64,000 bases of DNA from Micropruina glycogenica (lineage in GTDB: Bacteria > Actinomycetota > Actinomycetes > Propionibacteriales > Propionibacteriaceae), in contig NZ_LT985188.1 of assembly GCF_900289045.1 (NCBI RefSeq), positions 310,001-374,000 of the forward strand, given 5' to 3'. Positions 36,941 to 47,800 of this stretch are shown here, in pieces. A model generated the notes under the pieces. That model searched no databases and was not told where the DNA came from. It saw only the letters and a program-made list of their open reading frames with translations. Each line of letters begins with the position of its first letter. Positions within the stretch are counted from its first letter, which is position 1. The translations under genes and the position numbers were made by a program.

Positions 36941-38293
36941 AGCACCACCGACTTCTACGCCCAGCCCGGCGAAGAGACCGAGGGCACCGTCTACACGGCC
37001 ATGGGCGGCGACTGGGCCGAGATCGCGGCCGAGCAGGCCGAGCGATCCGACGAGATCCTGGTGATCAACATGGGGCCCCAGCACCCGTCCACCCACGGCG
37101 TGCTGCGGCTGATCCTCGAATGCGACGGCGAAACCGTGCTCTCGATCCGCCCCGGCATCGGCTTTCTGCACACCGGCATCGAGAAGAACATGGAGTACCG
37201 CACCTGGACGCAGGGCAGCACCTTCGTGACCCGCATGGACTACGTGGCGCCGCTGTTCAACGAGGCCGCCTACTGCCTGGCGGTCGAGCGACTGCTGGGC
37301 ATCGAGAACGACATTCCCGAGCGAGCCCAGGTGATCCGCGTGCTGATGATGGAGCTCAACCGCATCAGCTCGCACCTGGTTGCGATCGGCACCGGCGGCA
37401 TGGAGATCGGTGCGCTGACGGTCATGACGATCGGTTTCCGTGAGCGCGAGATGATTCTCGACTTCTTGGAGGCCGTCACCGGCCTGCGCATGAACCACGC
37501 CTACATCAGGCCCGGTGGGGTGGCCAACGACCTGCCCGAAACCGGCATCGCGCAGTTGCGCGAACTGATCGCGTGGCTGCACAAGCACCTGCCCGAGTAC
37601 GCGGCGTTCTGCAACGAGAACCCGATCTTCAAGATGCGCATGATGGGCATCGGCCATCAAGACCTGGCCGCCTGCATGGCGCTCGGCGTCACCGGCCCGG
37701 TGCTGCGCTCCACCGGCTACGACTGGGACCTGCGCAAGCAGCAGCCTTACTGCGGCTACGAGACCTACGAGTTCGACTCGGTCGCCTGGCAGCCCGACGA
37801 CGGGTGGGCGTCCAGTGACAGCTACGCCCGGTTCCGCATCAGGCTCGAAGAGATGTGGCAGAGCCTGCGCATCGTCGAGCAGTGCGCAGACCGGCTCGAA
37901 AGCACCGCCGGCAAGCCCGTGATGGTGGCCGACCCCAAGATCGCTTGGCCCGCGCAGCTCGCGGTGGGCCCCGACGGCCAAGGCAACAGCCACGAGCACA
38001 TCAAGCACATCATGGGCGAGTCGATGGAGGCGCTGATCCATCACTTCAAGCTCGTCACCGAGGGCTTCCGGGTGCCGCCCGGCCAGGCCTACGTGCCCAT
38101 CGAGTCGCCCAAGGGCGAGATCGCCTGCCACGTGGTGAGCGACGGCGGCACCAAGCCGTTCCGGGTGCACATGCGCGACCCCGGGTTCAACCATCTGCAG
38201 TCGGTGCCGATCCAGTGCGAGGGCGGCTTGATCTCGGACGTCGTGGTCGCGGTCGGCTCACTCGATCCGGTTATGGGAGGTGTCGACCGATGA
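36938..38293 (+). CDS. nuoD: NADH dehydrogenase I subunit D
   Basis: The 451-aa 49-kDa subunit lining the quinone cavity: [57 protein letters not shown] and the C-terminal [13 protein letters not shown]. The ATG at 36938 is fixed by homology and by the AGGTGG supplied by the last tandem repeat. The stop overlaps another short ORF that leads into nuoE. Translation of this subunit may depend on passage through ten upstream mini-ORFs or on direct initiation at its own site. Confidence 0.97.
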   Translation: MSTTDFYAQPGEETEGTVYTAMGGDWAEIAAEQAERSDEILVINMGPQHPSTHGVLRLILECDGETVLSIRPGIGFLHTGIEKNMEYRTWTQGSTFVTRMDYVAPLFNEAAYCLAVERLLGIENDIPERAQVIRVLMMELNRISSHLVAIGTGGMEIGALTVMTIGFREREMILDFLEAVTGLRMNHAYIRPGGVANDLPETGIAQLRELIAWLHKHLPEYAAFCNENPIFKMRMMGIGHQDLAACMALGVTGPVLRSTGYDWDLRKQQPYCGYETYEFDSVAWQPDDGWASSDSYARFRIRLEEMWQSLRIVEQCADRLESTAGKPVMVADPKIAWPAQLAVGPDGQGNSHEHIKHIMGESMEALIHHFKLVTEGFRVPPGQAYVPIESPKGEIACHVVSDGGTKPFRVHMRDPGFNHLQSVPIQCEGGLISDVVVAVGSLDPVMGGVDR

Positions 38294-38391
38294 GCATCTC
38301 CACCCTCGCCATCTCGGCCCCAACCGTCCTCCCGGCGAACGCCGGGATCTCGAGCGCCATCACCACGACGTCCGTTGGGAGGAAAGTGTGA
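38290..38391 (+). CDS. 33-codon REP-derived mini-ORF bridging nuoD and nuoE
   Basis: An ATG overlapping the nuoD stop (ATGA) with a strong GGAGGT seven bases upstream opens a 33-residue frame (starting [11 protein letters not shown], ending TTTSVGRKV). Its TGA overlaps the GTG start of nuoE. The middle (about 38326-38351) is a dispersed REP palindrome, CTCCCGGCGAACGCCGGGAT. It is probably a by-product of REP insertion that kept translational coupling; a function for the peptide is not suggested. Confidence 0.5.
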   Translation: MSISTLAISAPTVLPANAGISSAITTTSVGRKV

Positions 38392-39149
38392 GCGACCACG
38401 AGTTCCAGTCCTGGTTCCCCGAGTCGGGGTCGATCGATTACGACGACACCCAGACCAACATCACCGAGGCCACGCTCGACGAGATGCGCTCGATCGCGGC
38501 CCGCTACCCGCAGGCGCGCTCGGCGCTGCTGCCCATGCTGCACCTGGTGCAGAGCGTCGACGGCCGCATCAGCCCCGCCGGCGTCGAGGCGTGCGCGCAG
38601 ATTCTCGACATCACCACGGCGCAGGTCTCGGGTGTGGCGACCTTCTACACCATGTACCGCCGCCGGCCCGGTGGACGGCACCACGTGGGCGTCTGCACCA
38701 CCGCCCTCTGCGCGGTGATGGGCGGTGACGCCCTGCTCGACCAGGTCTGCGACCGGCTGGGCATTCACGAGGGTGAGACCACTGCCGACGGCGCGATCTC
38801 GCTCGAACGCATCGAGTGCAACGCCGCCTGCGACTTCGCGCCGGTGCTGATGGTCAACTGGGAGTTCTTCGACAACATGAACCCCGAGAAGGTGGACGAC
38901 CTGCTGGCCGCGCTGTCTTCGGGCGAGACCGTCAAGTCGCCGCGCGGCGCCACGCTCACCTCGTGGATGGAGGCCGAGCGGGTGCTGGCCGGTTTTCCCG
39001 ACGGACGGGCCGACGAGGGTCCGACCGCCGGCGAGGCGTCCCTGCTGGGCGTGAACGTGGCCCGCGAGAACGGCTGGCGCGCCCCCGACGCACCCCCGCC
39101 CATTCCGGCCTCCGACGAGGCCGCGAGCGCCGAAGGAGGGCAGAAGTGA
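38388..39149 (+). CDS. nuoE: NADH dehydrogenase I subunit E
   Basis: The 253-aa 24-kDa subunit carrying the N1a [2Fe-2S] cluster: GVCTTALCAVMGG (first two Cys) and RIECNAACDFAPV (last two). An Ala/Pro/Glu-rich tail of about 70 residues follows the core. GTG at 38388 has GAGGAAA before it. The stop overlaps nuoF by 4 bp. Confidence 0.95.
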   Translation: MSDHEFQSWFPESGSIDYDDTQTNITEATLDEMRSIAARYPQARSALLPMLHLVQSVDGRISPAGVEACAQILDITTAQVSGVATFYTMYRRRPGGRHHVGVCTTALCAVMGGDALLDQVCDRLGIHEGETTADGAISLERIECNAACDFAPVLMVNWEFFDNMNPEKVDDLLAALSSGETVKSPRGATLTSWMEAERVLAGFPDGRADEGPTAGEASLLGVNVARENGWRAPDAPPPIPASDEAASAEGGQK

Positions 39150-40462
39150 CCGACGAACTCACCCCGGTGCTCACCGCCAACTGGGCCGACGAACGGGCCT
39201 GGAAGCTCACCAACTACGAACGTCGAGGTGGCTACCAGGCCCTGCGCAAGGCGCTCAGCACCACCCCCGCCGACGTGATGGAGCTGGTCAAGGACTCCGG
39301 ACTGCGCGGCCGCGGGGGCGCCGGCTTTCCCACCGGCATGAAGTGGTCGTTCGTGCCGAAAGACAACCCCAACCCCAAGTACCTGGTCGTGAACGCCGAC
39401 GAGTCCGAGCCGGGAACCTGCAAGGACATGCCGCTGATGATGGCCAGCCCGCACACGCTGGTCGAGGGTGTGATCATCGCCTCGTACGCGATCGGCTGCC
39501 GTTACGCGTTCATCTACTGCCGCGGTGAGGTGCTGCACATCATTCGCCGGCTGCAGCAGGCCGTGCGTGAGGCGTACTCGGCGGGCTATGCCGGCAAGAA
39601 CATTCTGGGCAGCGGCTACGACGTCGAGGTGGTCGTGCACGCCGGTGCGGGCGCCTACATCTGCGGTGAAGAGACCGCACTGCTCGACTCGCTCGAGGGC
39701 CGCCGCGGCCAGCCCCGGCTGCGGCCGCCGTTCCCAGCCGTTGCCGGCCTGTACGCCTCGCCGACGGTGGTCAACAACGTCGAGACGATCGCGTCGGTGC
39801 CGTCCATCATCGACCGGGGGGCCGCCTGGTTCGCCTCGATGGGTACCGAGAAGTCCAAGGGCATGACCATCTACTCGCTGTCGGGTCACGTCAAACGGCC
39901 CGGCCAGTTCGAGGCGCCGCTCGGCGTCACCCTGCGGCAGTTGCTGGAACTGTCCGGCGGCATGCGCGAGGGCCACGAGCTCAAGTTCTGGACGCCCGGT
40001 GGCAGCTCCACACCGATCCTGACCGCCGAACACCTCGACCTGCCGCTGGACTACGAGGGCATGGCGGCGGCCGGCACCATGCTCGGCACCAAGGCGCTGC
40101 AGTGCTTCGACGAGACCACCTCGGTGGTGCGCACCACACTGCGCTGGATCGAGTTCTACAAGCACGAGTCCTGCGGCAAGTGCACCCCGTGCCGCGAGGG
40201 CAACTGGTGGCTGGTGCAGTTGTTGAAGAAGTTCGAGGCGGGCCAGGCCCAGCAGGGCGACGTCGAGAAGCTGCTCGACATCGCCGACGACATCGGCGGC
40301 CGTTCGTTCTGCGCCCTGGCCGACGGAGCGGTGGCTTGCCTGACCAGCGCGATCAAGCACTTCAGGGACGAGTTCGAGCAGGGCATGCACATTCCCGCGT
40401 GGGAGTTGTTCCCCTACGAACGCAGCGCGCTGTTCGCCGTACGGGAAGGGGCGCACGCATGA
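39146..40462 (+). CDS. nuoF: NADH dehydrogenase I subunit F
   Basis: The 438-aa 51-kDa subunit that oxidises NADH with FMN and passes electrons to cluster N3. Motifs: RGRGGAGFPTGMKW (NADH-binding), NADESEPGTCKD, GAGAYICGEETALLDSLEG (FMN), and the N3 ligands SCGKCTPCREG with a later Cys in SFCALADGA. GTG at 39146 overlaps the nuoE stop; AAGGAGGG lies upstream. Confidence 0.97.
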   Translation: MTDELTPVLTANWADERAWKLTNYERRGGYQALRKALSTTPADVMELVKDSGLRGRGGAGFPTGMKWSFVPKDNPNPKYLVVNADESEPGTCKDMPLMMASPHTLVEGVIIASYAIGCRYAFIYCRGEVLHIIRRLQQAVREAYSAGYAGKNILGSGYDVEVVVHAGAGAYICGEETALLDSLEGRRGQPRLRPPFPAVAGLYASPTVVNNVETIASVPSIIDRGAAWFASMGTEKSKGMTIYSLSGHVKRPGQFEAPLGVTLRQLLELSGGMREGHELKFWTPGGSSTPILTAEHLDLPLDYEGMAAAGTMLGTKALQCFDETTSVVRTTLRWIEFYKHESCGKCTPCREGNWWLVQLLKKFEAGQAQQGDVEKLLDIADDIGGRSFCALADGAVACLTSAIKHFRDEFEQGMHIPAWELFPYERSALFAVREGAHA

Positions 40463-42900
40463 CCGTCACCGCCAAACCGGGCGAGGTCGTCGCCAGCGAC
40501 CTGATCACCGTCTTCATCGACGGCACCGAGGTGCAGGTGCCCAAGGGCACGCTGGCGATCCGGGCCGCCGAGATGATCGGCGTCGCCATTCCGCGGTTCT
40601 GCGACCACCCGCTGCTCGACCCGGTGGGTGCCTGCCGGCAGTGCCTGGTCGAGGTGCCCGACATGGGCAACGGCCGCGGCATGCCCAAGCCCCAGGCGTC
40701 GTGCACCCTCGAATGCGCGCCCGGCATGAAGATCCTGACCCAAGAGACCTCGGCGGTGGCCGCGAAGGCCCAGAAGGGCATGATCGAGTTTCTGCTGCTC
40801 AACCATCCGCTCGACTGCCCGATCTGCGACAAGGGCGGCGAATGCCCGCTGCAGAACCAGGCCATGGCCAACGGTGCCGGCGAGAGCCGCTACGAGGGCG
40901 TGAAGCGCACGTTCCCCAAGCCGGTCAGCATCTCGGCGTTGGTGTTGCTCGACCGAGAGCGGTGCATTCTGTGCGCCCGTTGCACCCGGTTCTCGGAGCA
41001 GATCTCGGGCGACCCGTTCATCACCCTGGTCGAGCGCGGCGCGCTGCAGCAGGTGGGCTTTTACGAAGACCACCCCTACGACTCGTACTTTTCGGGCAAC
41101 GTCATTCAGATCTGCCCGGTGGGTGCGCTGACCAGCGTGTCGTACCGGTTTCAGAGCAGGCCGTTCGACCTGGTCAGCACTCCGGTCACCTGCGAGCACT
41201 GCGCCGGCGGCTGCCAGTTGCGCAGCGACCACCGGCACTTTCAGGTCAAGCGCCGGCTGGCCGGCGACGCCCCGTTGGTCAACGAGGAGTGGAACTGCGA
41301 TAAGGGCCGGTTCGCGTTCAAGTCGGGCCGCGGGCCCGACCGGCTCACCCGGCCGCTGGTGCGCGACAACGGGGTGCTGCGGGTGGCGTCGTGGCCCGAG
41401 GCCATCGACGCCGCGGTGGCGGGCCTGCGCCGGGCCGGCTCGCGGGTCGGCGTGCTGACCGGCGGACGGCTCACCGTCGAAGACGCCTACGGGTACAGCA
41501 AGTTCGCGCGAGCGGTGCTGGGCACCAACAACATCGACTTCCGCTCGCGCCCGGCCTCGGCCGAAGAGGCCGTCTTCCTGGCCAACCGGGTGGCCGGCAC
41601 AGAGCTCGACGAAGACCGGCTGAGCTACACCGCACTGCAGCAGGCCAAGCAGGTCGTGCTGGTGGCCTTCGAACCCGAGGAAGAGGCCGCGATGGTCTTC
41701 CTCCGGCTGCGCAAGGCGGTGCGCAAGAACGGCCTCAAGGTCGTGACCGTTGCGCCGTTCGCGTCCAACGGGTCGGTGAAGCTGAACGCCGAACTGGTCG
41801 CCACCGTGCCGGGTGCCGAGGCCGAAGCCTTGAACGGCATCACCGCGGACGCCGACACCATCGTGCTGATCGGTGATCGCGCCGCCGTGGTGCCCGGGCT
41901 GCTGAACGCCGCCGCCGACTTCGCCGACCGAACCGGCGCCCGACTGGGCTGGGTGCCCCGCCGCGCCGGCGACCGCGGCGCGGTCGAGACCGGCTGCCTG
42001 CCCAACCTGCTGCCCGGCGGCCGTCCGACCGGTGACGTGCTCGCCAGGGTCGACGTGCAGGCAGCGTGGGGCGTCGACAGCCTGCCCGGCACCCCGGGCC
42101 TCGACGCCGACGAGCAACTGGCCGCCGCCCGCGAGGGGGGCTTCGCCCTGCTGGTCGGTGGCCTGGAGCCGTCGGACTTCACGCAGGCGAACGAGGTGCG
42201 CGAGGGGCTTGAGAACGCGAGCTTCGTCGTGAGCCTCGAACAGCGGTTGTCTGAGGTCACCGAGCGCGCCGACGTGGTGTTTCCGATCGCGCTGATCGAA
42301 GAACGGCCGGGTCACTTCTTGAACTGGGAGAGCCGTCGCGGCCGGGTGAACACGGTGATCAAGCAGGCCAACCAGCCGATGACCGACCTGCGGGTGCTCG
42401 CCGCGCTGGCCGACGCCCTGGGTCGTCCGCTGGGTGTGCGCACCGCACGCCAGGCGCTGGCCGAGTTCGACGAGTTGGGGGCCTGGGACGGTGCCCGCGC
42501 CCCGCTGAGCCGCGGCCGAGGTGTGGCCGCCGATCACGCCGACGGCGAGGTGGCGTTGGCCACCTGGCGCGAACTGCTCGACGGTTCGCGGGCCCTCGAC
42601 TACGAGCCGGCCCTGCTCGAGACGGCCAAGCCCGTGGTGGCCAGGGTTGCACCCGAGACCGCCGAGCAGTTCGGCCTGACCGCCGCCGTCACCGTCAGCG
42701 GCAACGGCGGCTGGCTCACCCTGCCGCTCGACATCGTGCCGGGCATGGCGCCCGACACGGTCTGGGTGCCCACCCACGCCCCCGACACGCCGCTGTCTGA
42801 GCTGGGCCTGGTGCACGGCGATCCGGTGACCATCGGTTCGCCCGCCGCGGCGCTCGAGCGCGGCGAAGGTTTCGACCAAGGTGAAGGGGGCGTGGCATGA
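40459..42900 (+). CDS. nuoG: NADH dehydrogenase I subunit G
   Basis: The 813-aa large iron-sulfur subunit. The N-terminal ferredoxin-like part has FCDHPLLDPVGACRQCLVEV and CTLECAPGM; then HPLDCPICDKGGECPLQN and RCILCARCTRFSEQI for N4/N5-type clusters, and VTCEHCAGGCQLRSDHR for an additional cluster. A molybdopterin-oxidoreductase-like domain without a cofactor role follows. Its stop overlaps nuoH. Confidence 0.96.
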   Translation: MTVTAKPGEVVASDLITVFIDGTEVQVPKGTLAIRAAEMIGVAIPRFCDHPLLDPVGACRQCLVEVPDMGNGRGMPKPQASCTLECAPGMKILTQETSAVAAKAQKGMIEFLLLNHPLDCPICDKGGECPLQNQAMANGAGESRYEGVKRTFPKPVSISALVLLDRERCILCARCTRFSEQISGDPFITLVERGALQQVGFYEDHPYDSYFSGNVIQICPVGALTSVSYRFQSRPFDLVSTPVTCEHCAGGCQLRSDHRHFQVKRRLAGDAPLVNEEWNCDKGRFAFKSGRGPDRLTRPLVRDNGVLRVASWPEAIDAAVAGLRRAGSRVGVLTGGRLTVEDAYGYSKFARAVLGTNNIDFRSRPASAEEAVFLANRVAGTELDEDRLSYTALQQAKQVVLVAFEPEEEAAMVFLRLRKAVRKNGLKVVTVAPFASNGSVKLNAELVATVPGAEAEALNGITADADTIVLIGDRAAVVPGLLNAAADFADRTGARLGWVPRRAGDRGAVETGCLPNLLPGGRPTGDVLARVDVQAAWGVDSLPGTPGLDADEQLAAAREGGFALLVGGLEPSDFTQANEVREGLENASFVVSLEQRLSEVTERADVVFPIALIEERPGHFLNWESRRGRVNTVIKQANQPMTDLRVLAALADALGRPLGVRTARQALAEFDELGAWDGARAPLSRGRGVAADHADGEVALATWRELLDGSRALDYEPALLETAKPVVARVAPETAEQFGLTAAVTVSGNGGWLTLPLDIVPGMAPDTVWVPTHAPDTPLSELGLVHGDPVTIGSPAAALERGEGFDQGEGGVA

Positions 42901-44234
42901 TCCCGCTCGATCTCAGCCTGTTCGGCACCGACCCGTGGTGGCTGGTGGTCATCAAGGTGCTGGTGCTGTTCGTCGTGCTGCTGGTCTGGACGATCTTCAA
43001 CGTCTGGTACGAGCGGCGGTTGGTCGGCAAAATGCAGCATCGGCTCGGGCCGATCATGAACGGCCCTTTCGGGCTCGGCCAGGCACTCGCCGACGGTGCG
43101 AAGCTGCTGGTGAAAGAGGACTTCCGGCCCGCCTCGGCAGACCGGATCCTGTTCACCGTTGCCCCGCTGATCGCCGGAACGGCCGCCTTCACCGCCTGGT
43201 CGGTCATTCCGTTCGGCGGTGAGGTCGAGATCTTCGGCGTGAAGACCCGGTTGCAGCTCACCGACCTGCCGATCTCGGTACTGGTGATTCTGGCCGTGGC
43301 GTCGGTGGGCATCTACGGCTTCGTGCTGGCCGGCTGGTCGTCCAACTCGCCGTACTCGCTGCTCGGCGCGCTGCGGTCGTCGGCGCAGATGATCAGCTAC
43401 GAGCTCAGCATGGGGCTGGCCCTGGTGGCGGTGTTTCTGTACAGCCGGTCGATGTCGACGTCCGAGATCGTCGAGGCGCAGGGGCAGCCGTTCGTGCTCG
43501 ACCTGCAGCTGGGCGGCTTCCGGATTCACTGGGACTGGGGCATGCAGAGCTGGTACTTCCTGCTGCTGCTGCCGTCCTTCGTGATCTACGTGATCTCAAT
43601 GGTGGGTGAGACCAACCGGGCACCCTTCGACCTGCCCGAGTGCGAGTCGGAGTTGGTGTCGGGCTACCTCACCGAGTACTCGGGCTTCCGCTACGCGACC
43701 TACTTTCTGGCCGAGTACATCAACATGGCCACGGTCTCGGCTGTCGCCACCACGCTGTTCCTGGGCGGCTACCACGCGCCGTGGCCGATCAACGCGCTGA
43801 TTCCGGCGGTGGATCAGGGCTGGTGGGGGCCGCTCTGGTTCATGCTCAAGGTGCAGTTGCTGATCTCGCTGTTCGTGTGGCTGCGCGGCACCCTGCCGCG
43901 ATTCCGCTACGACCAGTTCATGACCCTGGGCTGGAAGTGGCTGATTCCGATCTCGCTGGTCTGGGTGATGGTGATCGCCACGTTCCGCATCGCCCGCAAC
44001 CTGGCCTGGTTCAGCAACCCCCTGGTGATGGGCGGCACGGTCGTCGTGATCCTGGCCCTGTTCGCCATCTGGTGGCTGCTCGACCGCGAACCCGAACCAC
44101 CCGAACCAGAAGCAGAGACCACCTTCGACGCCTTCGCCGGCGGCTACCCCGTGCCACCCATGCCGGGCCAGAAGCTGCCCGAACTGGCAGATGTGGTGCC
44201 TTCGAAGCTCGACGCCGAAAGGACGGACGCCTGA
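42897..44234 (+). CDS. nuoH: NADH dehydrogenase I subunit H
   Basis: A 445-aa membrane subunit at the foot of the peripheral arm, forming much of the quinone entry channel. Signature segments are [19 protein letters not shown] and [20 protein letters not shown], then [18 protein letters not shown]. About eight to nine helices are followed by a Glu/Pro-rich cytosolic tail longer than in E. coli. The stop TGA overlaps the nuoI ATG by one base. Confidence 0.96.
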   Translation: MIPLDLSLFGTDPWWLVVIKVLVLFVVLLVWTIFNVWYERRLVGKMQHRLGPIMNGPFGLGQALADGAKLLVKEDFRPASADRILFTVAPLIAGTAAFTAWSVIPFGGEVEIFGVKTRLQLTDLPISVLVILAVASVGIYGFVLAGWSSNSPYSLLGALRSSAQMISYELSMGLALVAVFLYSRSMSTSEIVEAQGQPFVLDLQLGGFRIHWDWGMQSWYFLLLLPSFVIYVISMVGETNRAPFDLPECESELVSGYLTEYSGFRYATYFLAEYINMATVSAVATTLFLGGYHAPWPINALIPAVDQGWWGPLWFMLKVQLLISLFVWLRGTLPRFRYDQFMTLGWKWLIPISLVWVMVIATFRIARNLAWFSNPLVMGGTVVVILALFAIWWLLDREPEPPEPEAETTFDAFAGGYPVPPMPGQKLPELADVVPSKLDAERTDA

Positions 44235-44794
44235 TGGCCACGTTCGCAGATCGATGGGCCGGGTTCGGCGTCACGTTTCGAACCATGTTTCGCAAGACCT
44301 TCACCCAGGGCTACCCGGAAAAGGGCAAGGTCAAGGTCACCGCGCCGCGCTTTCACGGCCGGCACCAGTTGAACCGCTGGCCGGACGGGCTCGAGAAGTG
44401 CGTCGGCTGCGAGTTGTGCGCCTGGGCCTGCCCCGCTGACGCCATCTACGTCGAGGGCGCCGACAACACCGAAGAGAATCGGTTCTCGCCGGGCGAGCGG
44501 TACGGCTCGGTGTACCAGATCAACTACCTGCGCTGCATTCTGTGCGGCCTGTGCATCGAGGCCTGCCCCACCCGGGCGCTGACCATGACCAACGAGTTCA
44601 AGTTGGGCGACACCAGCCGCGAGAAGCTGATCTACACCAAAGAGCGGTTGCTGGCGCCGCTGCTGCCCGGCATGGAGGAACCGCCGCACGCCCGCCGCCT
44701 GGGCGAGGACGAACAGACCTACTTTCTGGGGCTCCCGAAGACCGGCACACCCGACACCCGCACCGGCCGCGCACCTGTGGGGGAGGCCCGATGA
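44234..44794 (+). CDS. nuoI: NADH dehydrogenase I subunit I
   Basis: A 186-aa ferredoxin-type subunit with two [4Fe-4S] motifs, [15 protein letters not shown] and [15 protein letters not shown], which carry clusters N6a and N6b between NuoG and NuoB. Overlaps nuoJ by 4 bp. Confidence 0.97.
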   Translation: MATFADRWAGFGVTFRTMFRKTFTQGYPEKGKVKVTAPRFHGRHQLNRWPDGLEKCVGCELCAWACPADAIYVEGADNTEENRFSPGERYGSVYQINYLRCILCGLCIEACPTRALTMTNEFKLGDTSREKLIYTKERLLAPLLPGMEEPPHARRLGEDEQTYFLGLPKTGTPDTRTGRAPVGEAR

Positions 44795-45576
44795 CCATCG
44801 TGTTCTGGATCTGTGCGCCCCTGATGGTGCTGGGTGGCCTCGGTCTGATCCTGTTTCGCAAGGCCGTCTACTCGGCGCTGTCGATGGCGCTCACCATGGT
44901 GTGCCTCGCGGTGCTGTACGCCTCGCTGGACGCCCCGTTCTTGTTCGCGATTCAAATCATCGTGTACACCGGCGCGATCCTGATGCTGTTCCTGTTCGTG
45001 CTTATGCTGGTGGGCGTCGACACCCCAGACTCGATCGTCGAGACGATCAAGGGCCAGCGCATTCTGTCGGCGATCGGGGCCCTGGGCCTGCTGGGGCTGA
45101 TGATCTTCTCCATCGGCGGGGCCGTCACCGGGCCGTCCGCCGGGCTCGCGGGCGCCGAACAGGCCGCAGGCGGCAACGTGCAGGGCATCGCGCAGTTGCT
45201 CTTCGGCCGCTACGTGTGGGTGTTCGAGCTCACCTCGGCGCTGCTGATCACCGCCGCGGTCGGCGCCATGATCCTGGCCCACGCGCAGCGCACCAAGCCC
45301 AAGCTCGGCCAGCGTGAGCAGGCGGACGCCCGCATGAAGGCCTACGCCGATCAGGGCACCCACCCGGGCTCGCTGCCCAACTCCGGCGTGTTCGCCACCA
45401 GCAACTCGATCGCCACCCCGGCCCTGTTGCCCGACGGCACCATCGCACCCGACTCGGTGAGCCAGACGCTGGCCGAACGGGGCGCGCAACTCGACAGCAC
45501 CCAGTTGCGCGCGCTCACCGCCGAAACCTTCGAGCGAGCCGAGCGCATCCGCGACGAGGAGGACGAGGAACTGTGA
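44791..45576 (+). CDS. nuoJ: NADH dehydrogenase I subunit J
   Basis: A 261-aa membrane subunit with five helices, including [20 protein letters not shown], the pi-bulge helix of the family. A hydrophilic tail of about 90 residues follows. ATG at 44791 overlaps the nuoI stop; the end overlaps nuoK. Confidence 0.95.
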   Translation: MTIVFWICAPLMVLGGLGLILFRKAVYSALSMALTMVCLAVLYASLDAPFLFAIQIIVYTGAILMLFLFVLMLVGVDTPDSIVETIKGQRILSAIGALGLLGLMIFSIGGAVTGPSAGLAGAEQAAGGNVQGIAQLLFGRYVWVFELTSALLITAAVGAMILAHAQRTKPKLGQREQADARMKAYADQGTHPGSLPNSGVFATSNSIATPALLPDGTIAPDSVSQTLAERGAQLDSTQLRALTAETFERAERIRDEEDEEL

Positions 45577-45869
45577 TCGATCAGTACCTGTACCTGGCGG
45601 TGATCCTGTTCGTGATCGGCGCCGTGGGCGTGATGATTCGGCGCAACGCGCTGGTGGCGTTCATGTCGGTCGAACTCATGCTGAACGCCGCGAACCTGGC
45701 TTTGGTGGCCTTCGCCTGGCACCACGCCAGCTTCGACGGCCAGGTGGCCAGCTTCTTCGTGATGGTGGTGGCGGCGGCCGAAGTCGTGGTCGGCCTGGCG
45801 ATCATCGTCAGCATCTACAAGACCCGTCGTTCGACCTCGGTCGACAACGCGAACCTGCTGAATCAGTGA
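45573..45869 (+). CDS. nuoK: NADH dehydrogenase I subunit K
   Basis: A 98-aa three-helix antiporter-like subunit. [18 protein letters not shown] carries the conserved membrane Glu, and [20 protein letters not shown] the second acidic helix. GTG at 45573 overlaps the nuoJ stop. Confidence 0.96.
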   Translation: MIDQYLYLAVILFVIGAVGVMIRRNALVAFMSVELMLNAANLALVAFAWHHASFDGQVASFFVMVVAAAEVVVGLAIIVSIYKTRRSTSVDNANLLNQ

Positions 45870-45882
45870 TTGGGAAGACGGC

Positions 45883-47787
45883 ATGATCCCCCTCGAAACG
45901 ATCGATCCGGTGGCGGCCACCGGGTTGTTCAGCTACGCCTGGCTGATGATCGCGCTGCCCGCGTTGGGTGCGTTCGTGCTGCTCGGCTTCGGACGCTACG
46001 TCGAGAAGTCGGGCCCCTACCTGGCGGTGGCCACGATCGGCGGCTCGTTCGTGGTGGCGATGGCACTGTTCGTGCAGATGCTGGCGGCGCCCGTCGATCA
46101 GCGGGCCGTGTCGGTGCAGCTCTACACCTGGTTCACCACCGGCACCTGGCAGCTCGACGTCGGCCTGCTGGTCGACCAACTCTCGATTCTGTTCGCCCTG
46201 CTGATCACCGGCGTCGGCGGCCTGATTCACGTCTACTCGCTGGGCTACATGGCGCACGACGAGCGCAAGCGCCGGTTCTTCGGCTACCTGAACCTGTTCG
46301 TGGCCGCGATGCTCACCCTGGTGCTGGCCGACAACTACCTGGTGCTGTTCGTCGGCTGGGAGGGCGTGGGTCTGGCCTCGTATCTGCTGATCGGGTTCTG
46401 GCAGTACAAGCCCTCGGCCGCCGCCGCAGCCAAGAAGGCGTTCGTCATGAACCGGGTCGGCGACCTGGGCATGGTGCTGGCGATCTCGGCGATGCTGGCC
46501 CAGTTCGGCTCGTCCGCCTTCATCGACGTGAACCACGGCGCCGAACACCTGGCCCCGGGCTGGACGACCGCGATCGGCCTGTTGCTGTTGCTCGGGGCCT
46601 GCGGCAAGTCGGCGCAGGTGCCGCTGCAGGCCTGGCTCTTGGACGCCATGGAGGGTCCCACCCCGGTGTCGGCCCTGATCCACGCAGCCACCATGGTGAC
46701 CGCCGGCGTCTACCTGGTGGTGCGCAGCCACGCGATCTTCGACCTCACGGCCGACGCCCGCCTTGCAGTGGTGATCGTCGGCACCGTCACCCTGCTGGCC
46801 GGCGCCTGGATCGGTTGCAGCAAGGACGACATCAAGAAGGTGCTGGCCGGTTCGACGATGAGCCAGATCGGTTACATGATGCTGGCCGCCGGCATCGGCC
46901 CCGCAGGCTACGCGTTCGCGATCTTCCACCTGCTCACCCACGGGGCGTTCAAGGCGAACATGTTCCTTGGTGCAGGCTCGGTGATGCACGGCATGAACGA
47001 CGACGTCGACATGCGGCACTACGGTGCCCTGGCCAAATACCTGCCGATCACGTTCTGGACCTTCGCGTGCGGCTACCTGGCCATCATCGGCTTTCCGCTC
47101 ACCGCCGGCTTCTTCAGCAAGGACCACATCATCGAGGCGGCGTTCGGCCAGAGCGCTCTGGTCGGCACCCTGGCGCTGCTGGGTGCCGGTGTCACCGCCT
47201 TCTACATGACCCGGTTGATGCTGATGACCTTCGGCGGCAAGAAGCGCTGGCTGGACGGCGTGCACCCGCACGAATCGCCCGCGGTGATGACCGTGCCGTT
47301 GATCGTGCTGGCCGCGCTCAGCCTGGTGGCGGGTGCGGTGATGAACTGGTGGATTCAGGAGTGGCTCGAACCGGCCGCCGGCAACCACGCCCACGAGGTC
47401 GAGCTGCTGCCCACCCCGATCGGCTGGCTCACCATGCTGGTGGTCGCAGCCGGCGTGTTCGTGGGCTGGTGGGTGTTCGGGCGCAAGCCGATTCCGGCGG
47501 TGGCACCGCAGGGCAACGTGCTGGCCGTGGCCGGCCGCAACGAGCTGTACGGCAATGCGGTCAACGACACCCTGGTGGTCAAGCCGGTGTTGGGCGTGTC
47601 GCGGGCGGCGGTGGCCGCCGACGCCAAGGCTTTCGACGGTTTCGTGAACCTGCTCGCCAACGCCCTGGGGGGCCTCAGTGTGGGTGGCCGCAGGGTGCAG
47701 AACGGCTACGTGCGCAGCTACGCGCTCACCATGGTGCTCGGCGTGCTGCTGGTCGGCGTCGTGTTGATCCTCGGCCTCGGGGCCTGA
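45883..47787 (+). CDS. nuoL: NADH dehydrogenase I subunit L
   Basis: A 634-aa proton-pumping antiporter-like subunit with about 16 helices. Conserved parts are LVLFVGWEGVGLASYLLIGF, QVPLQAWLLDAMEGPTPVSA, LIHAATMVTAGVYLV and STMSQIGYMMLAAG, with the lateral helix near the C-terminus. It starts 13 bp after nuoK with no overlap. Confidence 0.96.
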   Translation: MIPLETIDPVAATGLFSYAWLMIALPALGAFVLLGFGRYVEKSGPYLAVATIGGSFVVAMALFVQMLAAPVDQRAVSVQLYTWFTTGTWQLDVGLLVDQLSILFALLITGVGGLIHVYSLGYMAHDERKRRFFGYLNLFVAAMLTLVLADNYLVLFVGWEGVGLASYLLIGFWQYKPSAAAAAKKAFVMNRVGDLGMVLAISAMLAQFGSSAFIDVNHGAEHLAPGWTTAIGLLLLLGACGKSAQVPLQAWLLDAMEGPTPVSALIHAATMVTAGVYLVVRSHAIFDLTADARLAVVIVGTVTLLAGAWIGCSKDDIKKVLAGSTMSQIGYMMLAAGIGPAGYAFAIFHLLTHGAFKANMFLGAGSVMHGMNDDVDMRHYGALAKYLPITFWTFACGYLAIIGFPLTAGFFSKDHIIEAAFGQSALVGTLALLGAGVTAFYMTRLMLMTFGGKKRWLDGVHPHESPAVMTVPLIVLAALSLVAGAVMNWWIQEWLEPAAGNHAHEVELLPTPIGWLTMLVVAAGVFVGWWVFGRKPIPAVAPQGNVLAVAGRNELYGNAVNDTLVVKPVLGVSRAAVAADAKAFDGFVNLLANALGGLSVGGRRVQNGYVRSYALTMVLGVLLVGVVLILGLGA

Positions 47788-47800
47788 GGGAGGAGATGAG

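Noticed and set aside
36413-38194. Very long minus-strand open frames across the nuoC-nuoD repeats and nuoD
   Set aside because: They arise because three 53-bp units make 159 bp, a multiple of three with no stop, joined to antisense of nuoD; no start site or homology supports them.
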